DNA from: JAUIAI01 sp041396685
GTDB lineage: Bacteria > Pseudomonadota > Gammaproteobacteria > Burkholderiales > Burkholderiaceae_E
DNA: 64,000 bases
Assembly: GCA_041396685.1 (NCBI GenBank)
Contig: JAWKYD010000004.1
Span: forward strand, 186,001 to 250,000
Direction: 5' to 3'
Part shown: piece by piece, positions 44,781-54,248 of the stretch
How the letters are laid out: the number at the start of each line of letters is the position of its first letter
How positions within the stretch are numbered: the stretch's first letter is position 1
The notes under the pieces: generated by a model
What the model saw: only the letters and a program-made list of their open reading frames with translations
The model's database searches: none
What the model was told of the DNA's origin: nothing
Position numbers and translations under genes: made by a program

Positions 44781-46382
44781 TCATGTCGCCCCACCTCCCG
44801 GCGACCTCGCCGCAGGCCGTTCGTGAACCTCGCCCTGCCGGTCGCCGGCGCGCAACAGGTACTTCTGGATCTTCTGACTCGGCGTTTTCGGCATCTGCTG
44901 ACGGAACTCGATGAATCGTGGCACCCAGAAACGCGGCATGTGTTCGACCGAGAATTCCCAGAGATCTTCCGCGCTCGCGCTCGTGCCGGGCCGCAGCACG
45001 ACGACCGCCTTGACCTCGTCCTCGCCCATCTCGGAAGGCACCGCCACGACCGCGCATTCGAGCACGGCAGGATGGCGGTTCAGCACCGCCTCGACCTCCG
45101 ATGACGAGATGTTCTCGCCGCGGCGACGGATCGCATCCTTCTTGCGATCGACGAAGGTGAAGTATCCGTCCGCGTCCATCCGCGCATTGTCGCCGGTGTG
45201 GAACCACAGATTTCGAAACGCTTCGACCGTCGCCTGCGGGTTGTTGTAGTAGGCGCTCAGCATCGTGAACGGGCGGCGCGGCCGTACGAGGATCTCGCCG
45301 ACCTCGCCGGGCGCCACCGGCTCGTCGCGATCATTGGCGATCATGACCTCGAAGGTGTCCGTGTTCGCCAGTCCGCACGACAGCGCACGCCGGGGCGCAC
45401 CCGCCGGAGTGGCCGTCACGATGCCGGTTTCGGTTGCGCCGTAGACCTCGATGATCCGGCAACCGAAGCGCCTCTCGAAGGCCTCGTTCACCTGCGCGAA
45501 ATAGAACTTGCGCGCCGGCTGCCGGGCATCGTCGGGGCGTTCGGGTTGCTTCAGCAGGATGGGTACCATCGAGAAGATGCCGTGCGCCAGGTCGGCATCC
45601 GCGCGGCGCACCTCGTCCCAGAAGGTCGCCGGCGAAAATCGCGTCCCGAATGTGATGCGTCCCCCCGCGATCATCACGGGGACCACGCCGAGCCAGGCGG
45701 CCACGGCGTGAAACAGAGGCAGACACGAGTAGATCGACTGCCCCGTGCCGAATTCGCAGGCCTTGATCCAGTCGAGCGCGAACGTGATCACGTGACTGTG
45801 GCTGGCCAGGACCCCCTTGGAAGGCCCCGTCGTGCCCGATGTGAAACTGATCGCGAGTGGATCGCACGCGGCCAGATCGACCTCCGGCGCGACCGACGGC
45901 GCGGCCAGCAACTCGTCGAGCGACGAGATGACGGCACCGCCCGCCAGGTGCACGGGGGCGTCGGACGCCGGACCCGTGAGTATGACGTGCGCGAGCTTCG
46001 GCAGGGACGGCGCCACCGCTGCCAGCCGCTTCACGAACGGCGGATCGATGACGATGTGCGTGACGTCGGCCTTGTCGAGCTGATAGCGGAGGATGTCGCC
46101 CTTGTAGTCGGTGTTGATCGGCACATAGACGGCGCCCGCGCGTGCCGCACCAAGCCAGGCGTCGACGAAGGCCAGCGAATTTACGGCCATGATGGCCACC
46201 TTGGCGCCCTTGCCCACCCCGAGGTCCGCCAGGCCGTTGGCCACGCTGCTGGCCGCTGCATCGGCCTGCGCGAAGCTGCGTGATCCCTGCGCGAAGGCGA
46301 CGAAGGGGCGATCCGCGAACGCCTCTGCAGCCTGGCGCAGCAGTCGCGGCAGTACGTAGTCGGTTGGATCGGCTTCGATCAT
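44781..46382 (-). CDS. acyl-CoA/aryl-CoA ligase (adenylate-forming), CaiC-like
   Basis: A 533-residue ANL-family ligase. Motifs are ISFTSGTTGPSKGVLASHSHVI (A3), SCLPLFHAVAAWLGV, IIEVYGATETGIVTATP (A5), LWFHTGDNARMDADGYFTFVDRKKDAIRRRGENISSSEVEAVL (A7-A8) and the catalytic lysine in PKTPSQKIQKYLL (A10). The sequence pattern, with VYVPINTDYKGDILRYQL, recalls carnitine-CoA ligase and other CoA ligases for small acids; I cannot name the substrate. It is divergent from the DMT permease gene. Confidence 0.83.
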   Translation of the reverse strand: MIEADPTDYVLPRLLRQAAEAFADRPFVAFAQGSRSFAQADAAASSVANGLADLGVGKGAKVAIMAVNSLAFVDAWLGAARAGAVYVPINTDYKGDILRYQLDKADVTHIVIDPPFVKRLAAVAPSLPKLAHVILTGPASDAPVHLAGGAVISSLDELLAAPSVAPEVDLAACDPLAISFTSGTTGPSKGVLASHSHVITFALDWIKACEFGTGQSIYSCLPLFHAVAAWLGVVPVMIAGGRITFGTRFSPATFWDEVRRADADLAHGIFSMVPILLKQPERPDDARQPARKFYFAQVNEAFERRFGCRIIEVYGATETGIVTATPAGAPRRALSCGLANTDTFEVMIANDRDEPVAPGEVGEILVRPRRPFTMLSAYYNNPQATVEAFRNLWFHTGDNARMDADGYFTFVDRKKDAIRRRGENISSSEVEAVLNRHPAVLECAVVAVPSEMGEDEVKAVVVLRPGTSASAEDLWEFSVEHMPRFWVPRFIEFRQQMPKTPSQKIQKYLLRAGDRQGEVHERPAARSPGGGAT

Positions 46383-46677
46383 GCGTGTTCGTCCGTGGTG
46401 GCGCAGCAAGCGCCCGAATGGTCAGCGAGTACCATGCGAACCTGCTCGACACCATGAAGCGGCGGACTCGGCGGTTCTGCTTCCATGGTATTGGATCTGG
46501 ATCCCATGCACCCGATCTCATGAATGCGTCCTTTGCCGGATCCGGTCACCGAAGGCCGGTAGCCATGGCCGCGTCCGGCATCCGTGGCTTCGAACCCGAG
46601 GTGCATCGTGAAAACACCGGTGCCAAGGTGGGCGCGCCATAGAACCCACCACCCTCGCCAGCTTCGTCGCGCTGTCG

Positions 46678-47505
46678 GTGAGCATCGTTTTCGCGCTGGC
46701 CAACCAGGTTCAGCACATCGCGCTGCGTCACATGAACGTGCGCATCGGCACCATCGTCAACGTCAGCACGACGTTCATCCTGCTGCTGTCGATGGCGCCG
46801 TTCTATTTCGATCCGGCCTGGCTGGGCAATCCGGCACTCGCCTGGTTCGCTCTGTCCGGCCTCATCGTGCCGGCCCTGTCGATGACCTTGCACACCTGGA
46901 GCATCCGCTTGCTGGAGCCGGCCATCGCCGCGGCGCTGACATCGACCTCGCCGGTGTTCTCGATCCTGGTGGCCTCCACCTTCCTGCAGGAAAGTGGCGG
47001 CTGGCATCTGTATACGGGCACGGCGATCATCATCGGCGGCATCGCGTTCATCGCCCTGCGCTCGCGACGCATGCGCGCCACCTGGCCGCTCTGGGCCCTC
47101 GCGATCCCGCTGGGCGCGGCCCTCAGCCGGGGCATCACGCACAATCTCGTCAAGTTCGGCCTGGCCGATCTGCCCAGCCCCGTGACCGCCGCGCTGGTCG
47201 GGTCCGGCGTCTCGTGCCTGCTCCTGACCACCCGCCAGGCTTTCGCGCGCCAGGCCATGCCCCGCGACCGTGCGGGCTACGGCTTGTTCGCCGTTTGCGG
47301 GCTGCTCAACGCCGTGGGTCTGGTGGGTCTGAATCTGGCTCTCGGCATGGGAACGGTCTCACGAGTGGCTCCCTTGATTGCGACCACGCCCGCCTTCACC
47401 CTGCTGCTGGGCCGGTTCTTCTTTCGCAACGCGGCGATCGGCTGGCCCACGATCGCGGCAATGGCCGTGATCTTCGCGGGCTGTCTGCTGATCATCCTGC
47501 ACTGA
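46678..47505 (+). CDS. DMT-superfamily (EamA-like) membrane transporter
   Basis: About 275 residues with some ten hydrophobic segments, arranged as two EamA-like repeats. Examples are WFALSGLIVPALSMTLHTWSIRLLEPAIAAALTSTSPVFSILVASTF and TVSRVAPLIATTPAFTLLLGRFFF, the latter matching the second-repeat EamA signature. The GTG used here starts inside the first helix: coding sequence of the right kind (LASFVALSVSIVFAL) continues 8 codons upstream without an obvious start, so the true start is unclear. The substrate is unknown. Confidence 0.78.
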   Translation: MSIVFALANQVQHIALRHMNVRIGTIVNVSTTFILLLSMAPFYFDPAWLGNPALAWFALSGLIVPALSMTLHTWSIRLLEPAIAAALTSTSPVFSILVASTFLQESGGWHLYTGTAIIIGGIAFIALRSRRMRATWPLWALAIPLGAALSRGITHNLVKFGLADLPSPVTAALVGSGVSCLLLTTRQAFARQAMPRDRAGYGLFAVCGLLNAVGLVGLNLALGMGTVSRVAPLIATTPAFTLLLGRFFFRNAAIGWPTIAAMAVIFAGCLLIILH

Positions 47506-47509
47506 TGCC

Positions 47510-48277
47510 ATGAGAGCGGCGATTGCCACGACGCAGTTGCCGGCGGCACTCGCCTTGCTGGCTGCCCTGGCACCGATCGCAGTGGTGGCTGGGTGCCTGA
47601 TCCTCGGCATAAGATTCGGCGCGCTGCCGGATTGCAATCCGCTGCTCGACGGCTGCGTTTCGATCAGCGCCACGGGCCGGGCCGAGCCGTCGCTCTATCT
47701 GTTCAAGCCAGCGTTCACGCTGCACGCGGTATTGCTGGCCCTGCTATGGGCCATGAGCGCCCGCTGGCTGGCGCTGCTGTCGGCTGCCACGGTCGGGCCC
47801 CTGCGCGAGCCCCCCCGTCGCGAGACGCCGCCGTGTGCTTCCGGCCTGCCAAAGCGCCGGATCGCGATGCTGGCACTGGGCCTGCTCGCGTCCCTGTCGC
47901 TGGTGCTCTATGTCACCGTGCTCGGCTCGGACACCCACCTCTACCGGTTCATGCGCCGCTTCGGCATCTACGGTTACTTCGCCGGCACGGTGTTCGCGCA
48001 ACTGATGCTTGCAAACATCGTGATCGCGCTGGCAGGCATGCTCCGCCAGTCGGCGCTGCGCCATGCGGGTCGCGCCATGCAGATCCTCGCCGCCGGGCCG
48101 CTGGCGCTGGGGATCCTCAACCTCGTGCTCAAACAAACGCTCGCCGACCCCGACGCGGCCGAAAACGTCATCGAATGGTGGGCCGCCGCGATGATGCAGG
48201 CCGGCTGGCTACCGGTCGCGGTCGCCTGGCGCATCACGCGTTTCTCGTGGCGCGTGGACGCTTGCGTCCGGCCATAG
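47510..48277 (+). CDS. unknown integral membrane protein, possibly Frag1/DRAM-like
   Basis: A 255-residue membrane protein with about six hydrophobic segments (ALALLAALAPIAVVAGCLILG, LHAVLLALLWAMSARWLALL, IAMLALGLLASLSLVLYVTVLG, YFAGTVFAQLMLANIVIALAGML, ILAAGPLALGILNLVL). The stretch GSDTHLYRFMRRFGIYGYFAGTVFAQL and the ending NVIEWWAAAMMQAGWLPVAVAW recall the Frag1/DRAM/Sfk1 superfamily, but this is tentative. It starts 4 bases after the DMT transporter stop, so the two are co-transcribed. Confidence 0.65.
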   Translation: MRAAIATTQLPAALALLAALAPIAVVAGCLILGIRFGALPDCNPLLDGCVSISATGRAEPSLYLFKPAFTLHAVLLALLWAMSARWLALLSAATVGPLREPPRRETPPCASGLPKRRIAMLALGLLASLSLVLYVTVLGSDTHLYRFMRRFGIYGYFAGTVFAQLMLANIVIALAGMLRQSALRHAGRAMQILAAGPLALGILNLVLKQTLADPDAAENVIEWWAAAMMQAGWLPVAVAWRITRFSWRVDACVRP

Positions 48278-48289
48278 GCGGGCCGGCCG

Positions 48290-49507
48290 CTACAGCGCCA
48301 TCTCCTTGCGATACCAGTTCCAGAACGACCGGATCATCACCTCGGACACCATGTAGTCGGTCGGCTCGAGATCGCGCCCGCCCATCTCGATCGTGCTGTT
48401 GCGCTCGGGATAGGAGGCGGCACCGGTCTGCACCTGCTTCAACATTTCGCTGTCGTCGATCGAGACCAGGCCCGACGGCCCCACCAGGTTCGCTTGTTTC
48501 AACCGAAGGCGACGCAGTTCTTCGTCGTCGTCCTTGAAACCGAACAACGTGAAGACCACCTCGACCGATTGCGGCGACTTCGGCACGAGATTGCGGATCT
48601 GGAAGGAATTCGCCTGCACGCCCATGGTCGCGGCCGGAAACACCCAGGGACCGCCGACACGGCCGGCATTGAACTCTTTGCGCGGCGTGACGGTCTCTTT
48701 GTCGCGCAATTCGAACTCGCCACGGAATCGTGACATCTCCGGCGTTGCCGCCGTGACCTTCTTGCCCTCGTTGTGCGAAGTCATCACGCTGTGCTGACCA
48801 CCGCCCTGCGGAATGCACGCGCTCTGATTATCCGCACGCCACAGCCCGAACGTGATGTAGAAGGTGTGCAGCAGCGTCGCGTGATAGGGATCCTTGAGGT
48901 TCTCGAGATACGTCTTCCAGTTGGCCGGTATGAGTTGGCGCATGTAACCGAGCACCTCGATGTCGCGCCCCGAGAAGACATGGTCGATCTCCTCGAGCAC
49001 CATCGGGCCGCAATATTCCTCGAAGCCGGGCGTTTCGTCGGAAAACGTCGCCCAGATCGAACCACCACGATTCACGGTTCGCAGCCGCTTCAGGCCATGG
49101 CCGGCCATGTCGAAGTCGGCCGGCATGCCACCCTTGCCGAGGGCGCCCCGCTTGAACGGCATGCCCTGCAGCTTGCCGTCGAGCGCATAGTTCCACTGGT
49201 GATAGGGGCAGGTGAAGTCCTTGACCTTGCCGGTCGGCTGCCAGCACATCAGCGCCTGACGATGCGCGCAGCGATTCTCGAGCACCGAGACCTCGCCGCT
49301 CGCATCGCGCACCATGATGACCGGCCGCGTGCCGATCCACTGGCGCCGGAAGCTGCCGATCTCGGGCACTTCGCAATCGAGGCCGATGTAGTTCCAGGCC
49401 TTGCCGGCGAACATCTCGTCCATCTCGCGACGAAAAAGCTCTTCGTCGGTGTAGACCCAGTTCGGGACACGGGTGAAGCCCTCCGCGGGCCAACGACGTT
49501 CATTCAT
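48290..49507 (-). CDS. Rieske oxygenase alpha subunit 1 (salicylate 5-hydroxylase NagG-like)
   Basis: A 405-residue ring-hydroxylating oxygenase large subunit. The Rieske cluster ligands are Cys80, His82, Cys100 and His103 in ENRCAHRQALM and FTCPYHQWNY. The mononuclear iron site is in NLKDPYHATLLHTF: Asp206 as the bridge, His209 and His214 as ligands. EMGGRDLEPTDYMVSEVMIRSFWNWYRKEM is the usual end of the NagG/anthranilate type. The beta-subunit gene lies 7 bases upstream and a bicupin gene before that. It needs a ferredoxin and reductase from elsewhere. The substrate is probably a (hydroxy)benzoate; paralogues lie at 52108, 59819 and 62808. Confidence 0.9.
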   Translation of the reverse strand: MNERRWPAEGFTRVPNWVYTDEELFRREMDEMFAGKAWNYIGLDCEVPEIGSFRRQWIGTRPVIMVRDASGEVSVLENRCAHRQALMCWQPTGKVKDFTCPYHQWNYALDGKLQGMPFKRGALGKGGMPADFDMAGHGLKRLRTVNRGGSIWATFSDETPGFEEYCGPMVLEEIDHVFSGRDIEVLGYMRQLIPANWKTYLENLKDPYHATLLHTFYITFGLWRADNQSACIPQGGGQHSVMTSHNEGKKVTAATPEMSRFRGEFELRDKETVTPRKEFNAGRVGGPWVFPAATMGVQANSFQIRNLVPKSPQSVEVVFTLFGFKDDDEELRRLRLKQANLVGPSGLVSIDDSEMLKQVQTGAASYPERNSTIEMGGRDLEPTDYMVSEVMIRSFWNWYRKEMAL

Positions 49508-49514
49508 ACGCGCC

Positions 49515-49994
49515 TCACACGGGGATGACGAGCGAGTTGTTGATGCGCCAGTTGTCATAGACGCACCAGCGGTCTTTGAAGAGCAGACGATCGCCGTCCT
49601 GAACCACGGTATCCAGATAGCGCCCGACGGTGTTGATCTGGGGCTCCTGGTCAGCGATGCTCTCGATGATCAGATAGTTGGCGGTCGTGCGGACCGTCTT
49701 GGCATCGACCCGCTCGACGATACGCGTGCCGCTGATGAAATGCCGCAGCGAACGCGGTTCGAAGAAGGTCGTCTCACGCAGCGCGACGACACGGTCGAGC
49801 AACATGTCGCGCCCGTCGCAATAGATGATCGACAACGGCTGGCCCGCCGAATAGTTCTCGGCCGAGGTCACACGATAGCGACAGTCGTCGACGAAGAACT
49901 CGGGCCAGCGGTCGAGCTCGAACGCATCGAGACAATCAGCATAGTCTTCGTAGAGGTCGCGCAATGCCGCGCGCAGATTTGCTTCCCCGCTCAC
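49515..49994 (-). CDS. ring-hydroxylating oxygenase beta subunit 1
   Basis: A 159-residue SnoaL-like beta subunit (NagH type). Pattern: LRAALRDLYEDYADCLDAFELDRWPEFFVDDCRYRVTSAENY, DMLLDRVVALRETTFFEPRSLRHFISGTRI and the end WCVYDNWRINNSLVIPV. I chose a GTG start preceded by GGAG; an ATG further upstream would add residues unlike the family. It is coupled to alpha subunit 1. Confidence 0.85.
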   Translation of the reverse strand: MSGEANLRAALRDLYEDYADCLDAFELDRWPEFFVDDCRYRVTSAENYSAGQPLSIIYCDGRDMLLDRVVALRETTFFEPRSLRHFISGTRIVERVDAKTVRTTANYLIIESIADQEPQINTVGRYLDTVVQDGDRLLFKDRWCVYDNWRINNSLVIPV

Positions 49995-50133
49995 TCCGTT
50001 TCTCCGTGCATGAACGCCCCGCCTCGCATGGGGTCGATCGGGACCGCCCCGGCCGCCTTCGCGGTGGGCAATATCGAGGCGCGGCTTTTCGACCCCGGGC
50101 AGGCGCAAAGCGCGGCTGCCCGGGCCCCATTGC

Positions 50134-51255
50134 TCACTCGCCGGTCGTACGGGGGCTGACGTAACCGGTCTGGCCGCGTTGCGAACCAAGCGCGAAGATC
50201 GGACCGTTCATCTTTTCCTGCCATAGCAGCGACCCGAGCGCGATGTGCATCGGATGATCCTGAACCGTCAGCGCGGTCGTGCCTTCCTCGCTGTGATAGT
50301 GGGCGTGCTCCGACCAGGTCGGCGCGGACAACAGCAGATCGCCACCCTTCCAGTCGAGCCGATGGCCATCGACGACGCTGTAGCCGCGCCCGGTCAGGTG
50401 GTAGTTGATCGACGCCGAAATGTGCCGGTGGCCACGCGTGCCGGTGAACGGCGCGGAGTTGGCGGGCACCCGAGCCATCGTCGCGAAATACGTCGGCGTG
50501 GTGCCCGCGCGCCGCTCGGTCACCGGATGGTAGAGCAGCATGATCGTGCGACCGCCGTCACCGGCAGTCTTCGACAAATGCTCGCTGACGATCTCGAACG
50601 GCCAGTGCAACGGCGGGTTGCCGACCACGGGAATGTCGGTCAGGTACTCGTAGCCACGCAGGCGGGCGCCGGCGTCGCCGATCTGGAGATCGGGCGCGTT
50701 CTGCCACGCGTAGACCTCTCGCTGGTGATCGGTCAGCCCGTCGCCCTCGGTTTCGCTGGCGCCGATGGCCTCGCCGTCCTCTTCCCACAACGCACGCAGA
50801 TGCGACAGCAGCGGCGTGTTGCTATAGGTGAGGCGCACCCACAGATCGCGACCGTCGTTGCGATGTGAATAGGACTGCATCGGCGGCAGCGTCGACACAC
50901 TGTGCAGGCCGACCCGGAAGCCGCCGTCGGTTTCCAGGAGGCCGCCGCCGCGGATGCAGATCTCGAGCTGGTTCGCGTTGGTGCGGCGCGGGACCGTCTG
51001 CTCGCCCGGCTTCAACACCTGGATCTGCACATCGGTGCCCGGAGTGATTCCCATGGCGTCGGAGGCTTCCGGATGGACGATACGCGCGATGCGGCGGCCG
51101 TTGGCCGGCAGCGGCTCGTCGGCCAGACGCTCGACCTCGGCCTCGATCTGCTCACGGGTGACGATCATCGGTGCCCAGATCTTCGGCTGGCGGGCGGTCT
51201 GACCGCTGGTATTCTCAAAAGGGCCGATCGATACGGCTTTTTCAGGTGCGTTCAT
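50134..51255 (-). CDS. bicupin 1, gentisate dioxygenase-like fold with metal site in the C-terminal half
   Basis: A 373-residue two-cupin protein. The N-terminal cupin lacks a metal site: the position of the usual HxH reads TVPRRTNANQLEICIRGGG. The C-terminal cupin has GTRGHRHISASINYHLTGRG with His276 and His278, and WSEHAHYH with His317 and His319. This is the reverse of gentisate 1,2-dioxygenase, whose iron lies in the N-terminal cupin. It is first in a bicupin-beta-alpha cassette. It could be a ring-cleavage dioxygenase for the product of the oxygenase, or a non-catalytic partner. The start follows GGAGACACGCC. Confidence 0.8.
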   Translation of the reverse strand: MNAPEKAVSIGPFENTSGQTARQPKIWAPMIVTREQIEAEVERLADEPLPANGRRIARIVHPEASDAMGITPGTDVQIQVLKPGEQTVPRRTNANQLEICIRGGGLLETDGGFRVGLHSVSTLPPMQSYSHRNDGRDLWVRLTYSNTPLLSHLRALWEEDGEAIGASETEGDGLTDHQREVYAWQNAPDLQIGDAGARLRGYEYLTDIPVVGNPPLHWPFEIVSEHLSKTAGDGGRTIMLLYHPVTERRAGTTPTYFATMARVPANSAPFTGTRGHRHISASINYHLTGRGYSVVDGHRLDWKGGDLLLSAPTWSEHAHYHSEEGTTALTVQDHPMHIALGSLLWQEKMNGPIFALGSQRGQTGYVSPRTTGE

Positions 51256-51296
51256 GGCGTGTCTCCTCGGGATGCCCATCAACGAGGGCAGAGCGT

Positions 51297-51314
51297 ACAT
51301 TCACGAATGAATGT
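51297..51314. promoter_or_regulatory. TetR-type operator palindrome
   Basis: ACATTCA-CGAA-TGAATGT is a perfect 7-base inverted repeat between the divergent bicupin and TetR genes. Size, symmetry and position fit a TetR-family operator controlling both genes. It also contains an unlikely upstream ATG in frame with the TetR gene. Confidence 0.7.
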
Positions 51315-51322
51315 GGTCAAGT

Positions 51323-52036
51323 ATGGCAGTCGAAACAAACATGTCTTCAGGGTCTTTTCAACCGCGAATCAGCGCCACGCTGGCCGAACGAAACCAGGCG
51401 CGCAGCCAGGAGACGCGTGGCCGTCTGGTCGCCGCGGCGATCGACTGTCTCTCGGAGCGCGGTTACTCGGGCGCGACGACGCCGTTGATCGCCAAGCGTG
51501 CCGGTGTGACCCGTGGGGCGCTGCAGCACCACTTTGCATCGCGCACGGATCTCGATGTCGCGGTCATCGATTTCGTCTCCGAGGCGCTCAACTTCTCGCT
51601 CGACGTCGATGCGCTGAAAGACGCCCCGCTCGCCGAGCGTGTCGCCCATCTGGTCGACGCATACTGGAGCACCTTCGGCGGCAAGCTCTTTCGCGCGGCC
51701 CTGCACATCTGGCTCGCGGTGCTGCACGATGAGGCCCTCGCGCAACGCATGTCCGAGCAACTGTTCGCGCTGCAGGAACGTATCGAGCCGCTCTGGCGGG
51801 CCCTGTTCCACGACGTCGGGCTCAGCACGCGCGAACTGCGCACGCTGCGCCACGTGGTGATGGGCGCGGCGCGCGGCTACGCGGTCGAAAGGCTGATCAC
51901 CGGCACGGGCGCCGGCGCTCCCGAACGGAAAATGCTGATTCGCATGACGCTGCGCGAGCTTCAGTTCGTCGCCAAGACCGCACGCACGCAAGCAGCGCTG
52001 GCCTGCGTCGACCTGCCAGGCGGAGAGGAAGGCTGA
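51323..52036 (+). CDS. TetR family transcriptional regulator
   Basis: A 237-residue TetR-type repressor. The DNA-binding domain is RNQARSQETRGRLVAAAIDCLSERGYSGATTPLIAKRAGVTRGALQHHFASRTDLDVAVIDFV. The rest is helical and has an acidic C-terminus (DLPGGEEG). It is divergent from the bicupin-beta-alpha oxygenase cassette, with a perfect palindrome between. It is probably its repressor, released by an aromatic ligand. An ATG at 51341 is also possible. Confidence 0.88.
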   Translation: MAVETNMSSGSFQPRISATLAERNQARSQETRGRLVAAAIDCLSERGYSGATTPLIAKRAGVTRGALQHHFASRTDLDVAVIDFVSEALNFSLDVDALKDAPLAERVAHLVDAYWSTFGGKLFRAALHIWLAVLHDEALAQRMSEQLFALQERIEPLWRALFHDVGLSTRELRTLRHVVMGAARGYAVERLITGTGAGAPERKMLIRMTLRELQFVAKTARTQAALACVDLPGGEEG

Positions 52037-52107
52037 AGACTTCGCGGCCGGGGTGCCGAGCGATCCAGCGCCGGGCCCGGCGGCCCTGACGGCCGGCGGC
52101 TGCCCTC

Positions 52108-53349
52108 TCAGAGCCCCATTGCCTTGCGGTAGTACGAGTAGAAGTCGCGAATCTGGTTTTCGGTCAGCATGTGGTCGGCCGGCTCGGTGTCGCGCCCGCC
52201 CATCTCGATCACGCTGATGCGATGCGGATAACCGCGTGCGGCCGCCTGGCACTGCTTGAGCACCTCGCTGTCGTCGATCGAGACCAGGCCTGCCGGCCCG
52301 ACCAGATTGGCGTGCTTGACACGGCGCAACGTGATCTCGTCGCCGTCGTCGGCGAAACCGAAGAAGGTCCAGACCAGTTCGGTGGCATCGGTGCCGCGCG
52401 GGATCACGTGCCTGACCGCGAGGCTGTTGGCCTGCTGCTGGAGAACGACGGACGGATGCATGGTTCCGCCTTCGATGCGGCCGTCCTCGAACTCCCGGAT
52501 GGGGGTGACGAGCGACATGTCCTCGAGCGTGAGATCGTGGTCGAAGCGGGTCAGGTGCTCGGTCGCCTCAGAGGTCTTCTTACCCGTGTTCTCCGACACC
52601 ATGATGCCGTGACGTCCCTGGTTCGCGGTCGACATCGAAGAGCGATTGTCGGCCCGCCAGAGACCGAAGGTGATGTAGAAGGTGTGCAGCAACGTCGCGT
52701 GATAGGGATCCTTGAGGTTCTCCATGTACATCTTCCAGTTGCAGCGCAACATCTGCCGCTGGTAGCCAAGGAGTTTCAGCGGCCGGCCGCTGAACAGCCG
52801 GTCGATGCTGGGCAGCATGCGCTCGGTGTAGGCTTCGAACGAGGGTACCTCGGGCGAAAAGCTCGCCCAGACGATGCCGTTGCGTTCGGTGACCTGCAGA
52901 CGGTTCATGCCATGCTGCTTGTTGTCGAAGTCCGACGGCATGCCGCCTTTGCCCTGCACGCCCCGCTTGAGGGGCAGGCCGACCAGATCGCCCTTGAGTG
53001 AGAAACACCATTGGTGATACGGACAGGTCAGATCCTGGGCATTGCCCCGCTCGGCCCAGACGACCTGGCTGCCCTTGTGCGCGCAGCGGTTCTCCAAAAC
53101 CGACACGCTGCCGTCCTTGTCGCGCACCATGACGACATTTCGCTCACCGATCCAGTGCCGCTTGTAGTCGCCAGGATTCGGCACCTCGCAACTGAGGCCG
53201 ACGTAATTCCAGGTCGGCCCGTAGAAGAACATATCGAGCTCGCGTGCGTAGAGCTCCGGGTCGGTATAGACCCAATAAGGAATGCGGGTAAAGCCTTCTG
53301 CAGGCCAGCGACGCGTCGCCAGAGAAGACTCGTTCATAGTCGCTTGCAT
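52108..53349 (-). CDS. Rieske oxygenase alpha subunit 2 (NagG-like)
   Basis: A 413-residue large subunit. Rieske ligands Cys89, His91, Cys109 and His112 (ENRCAHKGSQ, LTCPYHQWCF); bridging Asp214 and iron ligands His217 and His222 in NLKDPYHATLLHTF. It differs from subunit 1 most in the pocket-lining middle (MSLVTPIREFEDGRIEGGTMHPSVVLQQQANS). Its beta-subunit gene lies 20 bases upstream. No bicupin gene accompanies this pair. GGAGACATC before the ATG sets the start. Confidence 0.9.
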   Translation of the reverse strand: MQATMNESSLATRRWPAEGFTRIPYWVYTDPELYARELDMFFYGPTWNYVGLSCEVPNPGDYKRHWIGERNVVMVRDKDGSVSVLENRCAHKGSQVVWAERGNAQDLTCPYHQWCFSLKGDLVGLPLKRGVQGKGGMPSDFDNKQHGMNRLQVTERNGIVWASFSPEVPSFEAYTERMLPSIDRLFSGRPLKLLGYQRQMLRCNWKMYMENLKDPYHATLLHTFYITFGLWRADNRSSMSTANQGRHGIMVSENTGKKTSEATEHLTRFDHDLTLEDMSLVTPIREFEDGRIEGGTMHPSVVLQQQANSLAVRHVIPRGTDATELVWTFFGFADDGDEITLRRVKHANLVGPAGLVSIDDSEVLKQCQAAARGYPHRISVIEMGGRDTEPADHMLTENQIRDFYSYYRKAMGL

Positions 53350-53369
53350 GATGATGTCTCCGCGCTCGG

Positions 53370-53870
53370 TCACAAGGGAAAGACGAGAGAGTTCAGGATC
53401 CAGGTGTGGTCGTAGACGACCGTACGCTTGCGAAAGCGCAGGCCGTTGCCGGTCTGGACGACCACGTCGTACGAGCGACCGGCAGAGAACAACACCGGCG
53501 GGTCACCGACGATCGACTCCACGGCCATGTAGCCGAGCTCGACCGGAATCGCTCCGTCCTGCATTGCCTGGCCGACACGCAGCACGCCCGGGAAATACCG
53601 CAGCCGGCGCGACTCGTAGACCGATGTCGCCTGCAGCGCCTTGGACCTGTCGCGCATCATGGCCGCGCTGTCGCAGAAGATCTCGCCGATCGGCAGACCG
53701 AGCGAGTGGTTCTCCGCCGACTGCACCAGATAGTGACCGTCATCGGTGAAGTACGAGGGCCATCGGTCGATGTCCTGATCCTCGAGACACGCGAAGTAGT
53801 CGTCGTAGAGATCGCGTAGCGCAGCCCGGAGCGAAACCCCGGGCGCAAGGTCCAATCGAGCGGATGACAT
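53370..53870 (-). CDS. ring-hydroxylating oxygenase beta subunit 2
   Basis: A 166-residue NagH-type beta subunit: SLRAALRDLYDDYFACLEDQDIDRWPSYFTDDGHYLVQSAENH, then SVYESRRLRYFPGVLRV, ending RTVVYDHTWILNSLVFPL. It is preceded by a GGAGAC site and is the first gene of its operon, with the 378-base region upstream as its promoter. It pairs with alpha subunit 2. Confidence 0.88.
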   Translation of the reverse strand: MSSARLDLAPGVSLRAALRDLYDDYFACLEDQDIDRWPSYFTDDGHYLVQSAENHSLGLPIGEIFCDSAAMMRDRSKALQATSVYESRRLRYFPGVLRVGQAMQDGAIPVELGYMAVESIVGDPPVLFSAGRSYDVVVQTGNGLRFRKRTVVYDHTWILNSLVFPL

Positions 53871-54248
53871 CGTCAGTCTCCTTCGTTGATCGCGTCACAC
53901 TCAATCGTACGACTGTGAGACCACTCCCGACCCCCTCCGTCGGCGAAAAAATGCTGTTCCGATGCGGACACAATCGGGTCCGGCGACGCGGATTGCGGAC
54001 GTTCTACCGCCCGCCCTGGCCTTGCCGACGGCCAGGCCTGTGAGGCGGCAGCCGGACTTCGCTGCGAGACGCGCTTGTCGAACGGTTCGCCGCTGCCACC
54101 GGTGCGCTATCGGAACAAGATCTGTTCTCATGTTGCGATTGTTCTAGGCTTTGGACGCCTCTTAGAATCGTCGGACATGGCCGTTCGGCCCGGTCCAGGC
54201 GCGGGCGGGCCGAACGGCGATCGACATCCGTTCCAGGAGCACACAGCA
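53871..54248. other. divergent intergenic region, no gene seen
   Basis: This 378-base stretch separates the alpha2/beta2 operon from the SDR gene. I see no convincing gene. At 54113-54127 a short repeat GAACA-AGATC-TGTTC might be an operator for either side. The local base composition drops in GC around 54110-54170, as expected for a promoter. Confidence 0.4.

Noticed and set aside
46383..46640. Possible small gene in the gap between the CoA ligase and the DMT permease
   Set aside because: Short frames exist but have no ribosome site or family pattern. The gap is best read as a divergent promoter region plus the unresolved 5' end of the permease gene.
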